A DNA stretch of 9,633 bases from Halobacteria archaeon (GTDB taxonomy: Archaea > Halobacteriota > Methanoliparia > Methanoliparales > Methanoliparaceae): the NCBI GenBank assembly GCA_013329575.1, contig DUJX01000024.1, positions 1 through 9,633 of the forward strand, given 5' to 3'. The notes under the pieces were generated by a model, which made no database searches, was not told the origin of the DNA, and saw nothing but the letters and a program-made list of their open reading frames with translations. The translations under genes were made by a program, and so were the position numbers. Positions within the stretch are counted from its first letter, which is position 1, and every line of letters begins with the position of its first letter. Of the stretch, positions 1-5,471 are shown in pieces.

Positions 1-197
1 AGCCGCCCGGCGTCGAGGCGCAGGTGGTCGAACACGTTGAAGAGCATCCGCCCGGCCACGGCGCCGGGGTCGCGGGCGACGACGTCGGCCAGGCCGCGGA
101 ACTGCGACTGCATCGTGCTCTGGTAGGTGTCCCAGGGGATGCCCCGGGCGCGCGCGAACACCTCGTAGGCGACGTTGTGGTGGAGCTGGAAGCTCAC
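1..197 (-). other. Foreign GC-rich fragment: internal piece of a bacterial-type gene, probable chimera
   Basis: This segment is extremely GC-rich, while everything to its right is AT-rich. On the minus strand the frame from position 197 to position 3 is open for 65 codons and every codon ends in G or C, which is strong evidence of real coding sequence from a high-GC organism such as an actinobacterium or proteobacterium. The peptide contains LHHNVAYEVFARARG and RMLFNVFDHLRLDAG; I do not recognise the family. The frame has no stop and no true start here: it continues in phase into the archaeal GNAT gene at about 192-198. The composition break in the middle of a conserved domain argues for an assembly or amplification chimera rather than a natural fusion. 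Confidence 0.8.
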
Positions 198-533
198 AAA
201 AAGTTCTTTAAGCCTATAAATCCTGAAACCATAGTTACAGAGCTCTTTAAGCATCTCCTCCCCATAACCTTTTCCTCGAGTCTCTTTATTCCCTATTAAA
301 ATGGATATCTCTCCTGTTCTATCCTTTAAATTATATATCGAGCAAAACCCTATCGGTTTATCATCGAGGGTAGCAATAAAATCGTAACTCTCTTTATTAA
401 TTCGCTCTCTCAAATATTCAACGGTATAAATATCCACAGGATCTTCCATGTACCTTGTACCTTCTTTATCATTAAACCATTCTACAAGGAGATTTATATC
501 ATATTCACTTATCTGTCTTAATTTTATCGTTAT
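198..533 (-). CDS. GNAT-family N-acetyltransferase, 3' end lost at chimeric junction
   Basis: Acetyl-CoA-dependent N-acetyltransferase resembling the RimJ/RimL branch. Counting from an ATA codon at 533, residues 2-9 (TIKLRQIS) look like strand beta1, 10-30 contain WFNDKEGTRYM, 60-66 are PIGFCSI, and 86-91 (RGKGYG) are the acetyl-CoA pyrophosphate-binding motif A. About 113 archaeal residues remain, ending near KELFV; motif B and the C-terminal part are replaced by the GC-rich fragment, so the gene is truncated in this window. No ATG, GTG or TTG occurs in frame between the upstream stop (548-546) and the ATG at 449, which would delete the conserved N-terminus, so the true start is unclear (ATA start, +1 frameshift from the preceding ligase, or sequence error). 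A GAGGG lies at 542-538. The reading frame overlaps the end of the preceding ATP-grasp gene by about 29 bp, placing it last in the kamA operon. A role in acetylating that pathway's product is an inference. It is not clearly the beta-lysine acetyltransferase AblB. Confidence 0.75.
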
Positions 534-1491
534 CTCGCCCTCTATTTAGTGCAAATCCGAGAAGCATATTAATAAACTCTTTAAAACTAATATTTGCGGC
601 TTTAATCGCCATTGAAAAACCAGAATCTGTTGGATTTATGCACGGGTTCGGATTGACATCTATAACAAAAACTTCATCATCTCTTACTCTGAAATCTATC
701 CTTCCATAATCTCTTATTCCTATCAGCCTGTATACTGAGAGGGCCAACATCTCGATCTCTTCTTTTAACTTTTGATCAACATTTGCAGGACAGATCGCCT
801 TGGTCTTTTTGTAATAATCGCTCTCTGTGTACCATTTTGCCTCGTAAGGCAGAATTTTTGGAAAATCTTCAGAAAGATCAAAACATATCTCTGATAAAGA
901 TATAACTCTCGCCGCCTCACCATTTCCTATTATTGAGGCGCTTATCTCCCGCCCATCTATATATTCTTCACAGATTGCTGGCTCTTTAAACTCGTCAAAT
1001 ATCTTTTTTACCTCACGGTCAAGATCTTTATGGTTGAATACGACAGATTCGCTCGATATTCCTAAACTTCCATGCTCTCGCACCGGTTTGACAATAACTG
1101 GAAAATCGATACCAAAATCATTATCAGGATATTCTGTAAAGACTTTGAATGCCGGAACGTTTAATCCATTCTCATTTAAGAATTTTTTTACTGCACCTTT
1201 ATCATTACACAATCTTAAAACCCGAGAATCGCTCCCAGTGTATGGAACTTTTATGTTATCTGCTATTATAGGCTCCGCCTTTGAATCTCTACCTATGCCT
1301 TCGGCCAGATTAAATACTACATCGAATCTTTCCAGCGCATCAAAGACATCCCATCCAACTTTGACCGGAAAAACGTCATGCTCTGGTTCAAGAGATTTTT
1401 TTATAGCAATTACACTGTCCAAAACCTCATTTTCCGATTTAACGAACGGGTCATCATCATCTACCAGATTATACAAGATTGCGATCTTCAA
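505..1491 (-). CDS. ATP-grasp ligase, D-Ala-D-Ala ligase superfamily (paralogue 1, divergent acceptor loop)
   Basis: ATP-dependent carboxylate-amine ligase of the D-alanine-D-alanine ligase superfamily, 328 aa, cytosolic. Visible landmarks: FNLAEG (60-65) at the end of the N-terminal domain, YTGSDS (84-89), IVKP (133-136) with the conserved ATP-binding Lys, the glycine loop GSLGIS (141-146), EEYIDGRE (175-182), YEAKWY (216-221), CPANVD (234-239), RIDFR (264-268) and the Mg-binding DVNPNP (278-283). Family ligases phosphorylate a carboxylate and couple it to an amine. The FNLAEG motif replaces the HGxxGEDG of true Ddl, and the acceptor-side loop reads NPCINPTDSGF instead of a PGLTP-type loop, so D-Ala-D-Ala is an unlikely product. 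The start is TTG (1491-1489), preceded four bases away by GGTGA (1500-1496); TTGA overlaps the stop of the upstream ligase, implying translational coupling. The substrate is unknown; context suggests an amide bond to a beta-amino acid. Confidence 0.88.
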   Translation of the reverse strand: MKIAILYNLVDDDDPFVKSENEVLDSVIAIKKSLEPEHDVFPVKVGWDVFDALERFDVVFNLAEGIGRDSKAEPIIADNIKVPYTGSDSRVLRLCNDKGAVKKFLNENGLNVPAFKVFTEYPDNDFGIDFPVIVKPVREHGSLGISSESVVFNHKDLDREVKKIFDEFKEPAICEEYIDGREISASIIGNGEAARVISLSEICFDLSEDFPKILPYEAKWYTESDYYKKTKAICPANVDQKLKEEIEMLALSVYRLIGIRDYGRIDFRVRDDEVFVIDVNPNPCINPTDSGFSMAIKAANISFKEFINMLLGFALNRGRDNDKIKTDK

Positions 1492-2519
1492 ACTCTCACC
1501 TTTATGTTATATCGTTCTATCGCAGAGAAGAGTATCCGTCCTATAATCTCTCTATAACTCATACCAGCCGTATAACATGCTTTAGGAAACCGTGAGTTTT
1601 CTTTTGGATCGGGAGTTAAACCGGGCAACGGATTTACGTCGAGGACGTTAGGAACTCCATTGTCATCGAGTCGTATATCGATACGGCATAGGTCTCTACA
1701 GTCGAGAACTTTAAAAGTCTTTACAGCGATCTTGTTTATCTTTTTTGCAAGATTCGCATCGATATTAGCAGGACATCTTATCTTGTCGTCATCGAGATAC
1801 CATTTTACCTCATAACAGTCGAATTTTGGAGCGTTATTCGGTAATAACGAGAAATCAAGCTCGATTAATGGTAGAACCTCTGGTTTATTCCCGATAAGAG
1901 CCACTGTAAATTCTCTTCCATCGACATATTCTTCTGCGAGAACGGGTTGCTTGTATCGATCTATAATCTCTTTTACTTCTTTTTTTAACTCGTTCTCATT
2001 AGAAACAAGCGACCTTACGCTTATGCCTATGCTTGACCCCTCGCGCAACGGTTTGAGAAATATTGGATATTTCAATCTTGGTAAGCCTGAGATCGAGGAT
2101 ACCTTTGAAGTATCCTTAACATCCCTAAATACTCTGAATCTCGGCGTTGGTATCCTATAATAAGACAGGATCTCTTTTGTCCGTGCTTTATCGAGAGCTA
2201 TCGCGAGAGTCGTGGAATCACTTCCTGTAAAAGGTATACCGAGCATCTCGAGCATCATCGGTATCTGAGACTCTCTAGCCCCCCTTCCGATGCCTTCGGC
2301 GATATTAAAGACCAAATCAGGTCTCTCTTTTCTGAATTTTTCGAAAGCGTCGAGATCTGCTTCGATGGGTATAACATCGAATCCAAACGACTCTAACGAT
2401 GTTTTTATAGCATTGATCGTGGGTATCTCGTCATATTCGGCAAAATCTTCTTTTCTTTCTCCATTAAACGAATTAAAAGAAAAACCGATTCTAAAATCTT
2501 TAAGGATTTCTGTATTCAA
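1488..2519 (-). CDS. ATP-grasp ligase, D-Ala-D-Ala ligase superfamily (paralogue 2)
   Basis: Second ATP-grasp ligase of the same family, 343 aa, paralogous to its downstream neighbour along its whole length. Landmarks: FNIAEG (71-76), FTGSDS (97-102), DKARTK (110-115), FLKP (154-157), GSSIGIS (161-167), EEYVDGRE (196-203), YEVKWY (236-241), CPANID (249-254), RIDIR (279-283) and DVNPLPGLTPD (294-304). The PLPGLTP loop is closer to canonical Ddl than in the other copy, so the two probably differ in acceptor substrate and catalyse successive couplings. The start is TTG (2519-2517), with AAGGGA (2531-2526) six bases upstream; the first 20 bp overlap the 3' end of kamA. An archaeon has no murein, and only some methanogens make pseudomurein (by unrelated Mur-like ligases), so a D-Ala-D-Ala role is doubtful. 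A biosynthetic role in making a small amide or dipeptide with the KamA product is inferred from the operon. Confidence 0.88.
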   Translation of the reverse strand: MNTEILKDFRIGFSFNSFNGERKEDFAEYDEIPTINAIKTSLESFGFDVIPIEADLDAFEKFRKERPDLVFNIAEGIGRGARESQIPMMLEMLGIPFTGSDSTTLAIALDKARTKEILSYYRIPTPRFRVFRDVKDTSKVSSISGLPRLKYPIFLKPLREGSSIGISVRSLVSNENELKKEVKEIIDRYKQPVLAEEYVDGREFTVALIGNKPEVLPLIELDFSLLPNNAPKFDCYEVKWYLDDDKIRCPANIDANLAKKINKIAVKTFKVLDCRDLCRIDIRLDDNGVPNVLDVNPLPGLTPDPKENSRFPKACYTAGMSYREIIGRILFSAIERYNIKVRV

Positions 2520-3564
2520 ATTCTTTCCCTTCGTAGTTCACGAGAATAACTCTTTCATCGTTGATCTCTTTTATATAAGCAGGAAGTACCGGGATCTTCC
2601 CACCACCACCGGGACTATCAATCACGAGATGCGGAACGCAAAGACCGGTCGTCCAACCCTGAATCTTTTTGAATATTTCAAGAGCCTCTTGAACGGTAGT
2701 TCTGAAATGCTCAACCCCTTGAGACGGGTCGCAAAGATAAAGGTAGTATGGCTTAACCCTGTTCTTGACAAGTTTTTGGAATAGTTCTTTAAGAACGACC
2801 GGGTTATCGTTTACTCCTCTTAAAAGAACGCTCTGACTGCCGAGAGGTATACCTGCATCTGCAAGCAGTGATAGAGCATTGGAACACGCCTCATCTATCT
2901 CTCTCGGATGCTCAAAATGTATGTTTATGTATAGCGGATGGTATTTTTTAAGCATATTTACCAGTCTTAGTGTTATTCTCGCGGGATAGACGACAGGCAT
3001 CCTTGTACCTATCCGTATTATCTCTACGTGGTCTATGCTCCTAATAGCACTAAGTATTTTTTCGAGATTCTTATCGCTCCGCATAAAAGGATCACCACCA
3101 GAGATAAGAACGTCTCTGATCTCTTTGTGTTCTCTTATATAATCGATCGCTCTCATTATATCGTTCATCGGTATCTCGTCGATTCGTCCTACTTTTCGTT
3201 TTCTTGTACAGAACCTGCAGTACATAGCACATCTCGAACTTACAAGAAGTAGTACTCGATCTGGGTATCGGTGGACCAAGTATGGAACCTTTGTGTCACG
3301 TTCCTCCATCAACGGATCGGGGGTATTGACATCTCTAAGTTCTTCTATAGAAGGGATACATTGTCTCCAGATAGGATCGTCCTTTTCTTTAATAAGGCTC
3401 AAAAAGTGTTTTGTTACCCGCATGGGGTAAACATCTCTAACTTTTTGTATCTCCGATATCTCAGAATTCATCGATATTAAAAACTCATCTAAAGCGCCGC
3501 TTTTGGGAGGCGGACGTTCTTCAGACGAATCCAAGTCGCCTTCATCAGGCATAGAAGTGCTCAT
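2500..3564 (-). CDS. kamA: KamA-family radical SAM aminomutase, lysine 2,3-aminomutase type
   Basis: Radical SAM, PLP-dependent aminomutase, 354 aa; the family moves the alpha-amino group of an amino acid to the beta carbon (L-lysine to L-beta-lysine in the type enzyme). The [4Fe-4S]/SAM motif CxxxCxxC is C112, C116, C119, followed by TRKRK with R121 at the position that binds the substrate carboxylate. The PLP lysine is K323 in PGGGGK (318-323). D279 (LCDPSQG) and D316 (IDSPGGGGK) are 37 residues apart and match the two Asp residues that hold the lysine epsilon-amino group in Clostridium lysine 2,3-aminomutase; glutamate 2,3-aminomutase lacks this pair. The protein is shorter at the C-terminus than typical ~410-aa enzymes, and its first ~25 residues are a polar, acidic tail. 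The ATG start has no SD, but a BRE/TATA signal sits 28 bp upstream, consistent with a near-leaderless mRNA. It heads the operon with two ATP-grasp ligases and a GNAT. Lysine specificity is likely but not proven. Confidence 0.9.
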   Translation of the reverse strand: MSTSMPDEGDLDSSEERPPPKSGALDEFLISMNSEISEIQKVRDVYPMRVTKHFLSLIKEKDDPIWRQCIPSIEELRDVNTPDPLMEERDTKVPYLVHRYPDRVLLLVSSRCAMYCRFCTRKRKVGRIDEIPMNDIMRAIDYIREHKEIRDVLISGGDPFMRSDKNLEKILSAIRSIDHVEIIRIGTRMPVVYPARITLRLVNMLKKYHPLYINIHFEHPREIDEACSNALSLLADAGIPLGSQSVLLRGVNDNPVVLKELFQKLVKNRVKPYYLYLCDPSQGVEHFRTTVQEALEIFKKIQGWTTGLCVPHLVIDSPGGGGKIPVLPAYIKEINDERVILVNYEGKEFEYRNP

Positions 3565-3591
3565 TTTATCTATGGTAGTATTATATTTCTT

Positions 3592-3609
3592 GCTTATATA
3601 TTTTTCTTT
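3592..3609 (-). promoter_or_regulatory. BRE/TATA promoter of the kamA operon
   Basis: Read on the minus strand the site is AAAGAAAA (BRE-like purine tract, 3609-3602), then A and TATATAAGC (TATA box, 3600-3592). Archaeal transcription usually starts about 25 bp downstream of the TATA centre, which here gives ~3571, only about 7 nt before the kamA ATG at 3564. No SD precedes that ATG, so a leaderless or near-leaderless transcript fits. Confidence 0.6.
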
Positions 3610-3944
3610 GATATATAATTCTATGCAATGTATGATACGATATAGATAAGGTAGTCTTTAAAATAAGCATATTTAAAAGATATATAAATAAAAAAAGGTA
3701 AAATATCGTCTCATTCTTCTCATTTGGTTTGTGTCTCATTATATTTTTTATTTTTTAAGATATTCAATACTTTAAATTTGTATACTATATGTGTATAATA
3801 ATTAACTAAACAAGCATAAAATAAAAGATTATTCTGGTTAATTATCGCTTAAAAACCAATAAATTTTGTTTTTTAGTAAGATTTATGTATTGTATTTGCT
3901 AAAATGTCATATGTCAATAATTTTTTATTCATTTAGTAATTCTC

Positions 3945-3953
3945 TATATAAAA
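3945..3953 (+). promoter_or_regulatory. TATA box of the Hdr operon
   Basis: TATATAAAA is the best TATA-like element ahead of the plus-strand operon. The predicted start of transcription is ~3975, giving a leader of about 38 nt before the ATG at 4013. The sequence just upstream is not purine-rich, so the BRE is weak and the element is assigned mainly by position. Confidence 0.5.
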
Positions 3954-3982
3954 CATAAGACACATAGGTACCATACCAAAAG

Positions 3983-3996
3983 ATGTTGATCAACAT
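3983..3996. repeat. Perfect 14-bp palindrome in the Hdr operon leader
   Basis: ATGTTGATCAACAT is its own reverse complement. It lies about 8 bp downstream of the predicted transcription start and ends 4 bp before the SD of the HdrC-GltD gene. Archaeal repressors often bind palindromes between the TATA box and the start codon, so this is a candidate operator. A small RNA hairpin next to the SD is the alternative. Confidence 0.45.
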
Positions 3997-4000
3997 TAAT

Positions 4001-4006
4001 GGTGAT
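4001..4006 (+). promoter_or_regulatory. Shine-Dalgarno site that fixes the HdrC-GltD start at 4013
   Basis: GGTGAT matches the archaeal 16S rRNA 3' end well and stands six bases before the ATG at 4013. The earlier in-frame ATG at 3983 has no SD and lies almost at the predicted transcription start, so 4013 is preferred. Confidence 0.75.
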
Positions 4007-4012
4007 TTAATT

Positions 4013-5434
4013 ATGGAAACATTATATGAATATGACCGATTATTAGAAGAGTTGTTAAATTCAGATAAATTAAAGTATTGTTATGAATGTGGGACCTGTA
4101 CCGGCTGCTGTCCAATCACTGAAATGTCCAATGGGATATATAAGCCAAGGAATGTCCTTTTAAAGATATCATTAGATCTTAAATCCGTAATTAAAGAGAA
4201 AGAGATCTGGTTATGTGCAAGTTGTCATAAATGTTATAGATTATGCCCCCAAGGTATAAAAACACCGGATATATTGATTAAGCTTAGAGATCTATCCGTT
4301 GAGCTGGGATATATCGATGGATTTATAGAAGCTTTGGATATAATCAAGAAAGATATTCCATTGCCGGCTGTTGCTCTTTTTATCGGTTTTGATCCGTTGT
4401 TTGGAACAACTGATCGAACAAAGATTGCAGAGATATTTAAAAAATTTATAGAAGATTATAAAGAGGGTATAAGTCTCGTCAACAGAGAGGATATAACCAG
4501 CGATAAACATGTTGCAATAATAGGATCCGGTCCAGCCGGATTAACTGCAGCAAAATATTTGATAAAAAAAGGATATCCTGTAACGATCTTCGAGTCTATG
4601 AGTGAGGTGGGAGGGATGTTGAGAAAAGGTATTCCCTTCTTCCGTCTACCAAAAGATATAGTGGATATCGAGGCAGAATATGTAAAAAAGATGGGTGTCG
4701 AGATAAAGACCAATTCTACGATTACGAATCTTGATGACTTAAAAGAGAGATATGATGCAATATTCTTAGCAATAGGCGCACAAAAAAGTAAGCATCTCGG
4801 AATTCCAGGAGAAGACTTAGACGGGGTTATTACTGCAATTGATTTTTTAAATAAGGCTAATACAAACGATATAGATATACAAGATAAAAAAGTTGTTATT
4901 GTCGGTGGAGGAAACGTTGCGATGGATGTGGCCAGATCTGCATTGAGGCTCGGAGCAAAACTGGTAAATGCTTGCTGTATTGAAGATAATGAGACTATGC
5001 CTGCTTATAAGAAGGAGATACAAGCCGCAATGATAGAAGGTACCGAGATAAAGACCACTCTTTTGCCCACTAAAATCTTTGGAGATAACGGACGAGTAAC
5101 TGCGATAGAGTTTATAAAAATTATCTTAGAAAAATCAGAAGATACTGGAGATATAAGAATAATACCGGTAAAAGATAGTGAACAAAGGTTAGATGCAGAT
5201 ATAGTAGTATTGGCGATTGGTTCGGCAACAGACTTGTCCTTCTTGCCTGCTGAGATAATAGGACGGAACGTGATAGATGCCAATCCGCTTACTACAGAGA
5301 CCAGACTTCCTGGTATATTTGCAGGAGGAGATGCAATATTTGGCCCTGCAACCGCAACAGAGGCTATGCTTACAGGAAAGAGAGCTGCATTCTCTATAGA
5401 TAAGTATTTAAAAGGATTAAAAGACTTGATTTAA
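4013..5434 (+). CDS. HdrC-like iron-sulfur protein fused to GltD/NfnL-type NAD(P)H-FAD oxidoreductase
   Basis: Two-module electron-transfer protein of 473 aa (from the ATG at 4013). Residues ~1-110 are HdrC-like and carry two CxxCxxCxxxCP [4Fe-4S] motifs: C23/C26/C29/C33 (with an extra C32) and C68/C71/C74/C78. Residues ~165-473 are a glutamate synthase small-subunit/NfnL-type flavoprotein: FAD motif IIGSGPAGLTAA (169-180), GIPFFRLPKDIV (206-217), NAD(P)H motif VIVGGGNVAMD (295-305) and the C-terminal FAD motif GIFAGGDAIFGP (434-445). In GltD and NfnL the oxidoreductase normally has its own N-terminal cluster domain; here an HdrC-type module takes that place. HdrA-MvhD follows only 37 bp downstream of the stop, so the two very likely form a complex that passes electrons between NAD(P)H and HdrA. 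Direction and partners are inferred. It has no signal peptide or membrane segment and is predicted soluble. Confidence 0.9.
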   Translation: METLYEYDRLLEELLNSDKLKYCYECGTCTGCCPITEMSNGIYKPRNVLLKISLDLKSVIKEKEIWLCASCHKCYRLCPQGIKTPDILIKLRDLSVELGYIDGFIEALDIIKKDIPLPAVALFIGFDPLFGTTDRTKIAEIFKKFIEDYKEGISLVNREDITSDKHVAIIGSGPAGLTAAKYLIKKGYPVTIFESMSEVGGMLRKGIPFFRLPKDIVDIEAEYVKKMGVEIKTNSTITNLDDLKERYDAIFLAIGAQKSKHLGIPGEDLDGVITAIDFLNKANTNDIDIQDKKVVIVGGGNVAMDVARSALRLGAKLVNACCIEDNETMPAYKKEIQAAMIEGTEIKTTLLPTKIFGDNGRVTAIEFIKIILEKSEDTGDIRIIPVKDSEQRLDADIVVLAIGSATDLSFLPAEIIGRNVIDANPLTTETRLPGIFAGGDAIFGPATATEAMLTGKRAAFSIDKYLKGLKDLI

Positions 5435-5459
5435 TATAATAATGTTTAGTAAAGGTAAC

Positions 5460-5465
5460 GAGGAG
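5460..5465 (+). promoter_or_regulatory. Shine-Dalgarno site that fixes the HdrA start at 5472
   Basis: GAGGAG lies six bases before the ATG at 5472. The in-frame ATG at 5442 is preceded only by AT-rich sequence without an SD, so 5472 is the better start. Confidence 0.7.
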
Positions 5466-5471
5466 CTTAAT

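Larger units (their letters stand above)
3565..4012. other. AT-rich divergent intergenic region, no gene seen
   Basis: This ~450-bp region separates the minus-strand kamA operon from the plus-strand Hdr operon. It is very AT-rich with homopolymer runs, and I find no credible reading frame, tRNA or structured RNA in it. It carries a promoter at each end and a palindrome near the plus-strand gene. Other oddities are three TCTCATT-like words within about 35 bp (around 3708-3742) and an imperfect inverted repeat TATAC/GTATA near 3780-3798; both are too short in such AT-rich DNA to interpret. Confidence 0.7.

Noticed and set aside
24..299. Plus-strand open frame crossing the GC-rich/AT-rich junction
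   Set aside because: It spans the chimeric joint and runs antisense to the all-GC3 frame and the GNAT gene; it has no recognisable domain.
198..533. GNAT as AblB, beta-lysine acetyltransferase
   Set aside because: The visible part resembles RimJ/RimL-type GNATs, and two ligase genes separate it from kamA; half the gene is missing, so the assignment cannot be supported.
1034..1546. 170-codon plus-strand open frame
   Set aside because: It is antisense to the ATP-grasp ligase genes, which carry clear motifs, and it resembles no protein.
505..2519. Ligases as true D-Ala-D-Ala ligases for a cell wall
   Set aside because: The HGxxGEDG motif is missing, there are two unlike copies, and there are no Mur or pseudomurein genes nearby; the KamA/GNAT context suggests a different substrate.
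3708..3742. Three TCTCATT-like repeats as a possible CRISPR or binding array
   Set aside because: The units are only ~7 bp, imperfect and unevenly spaced in AT-rich DNA; there are no long repeats or spacers anywhere in the window.
3983..4012. Upstream ATG at 3983 as the start of the HdrC-GltD gene
   Set aside because: It has no SD, lies inside a palindrome and almost at the predicted transcription start; GGTGAT before the ATG at 4013 is decisive.
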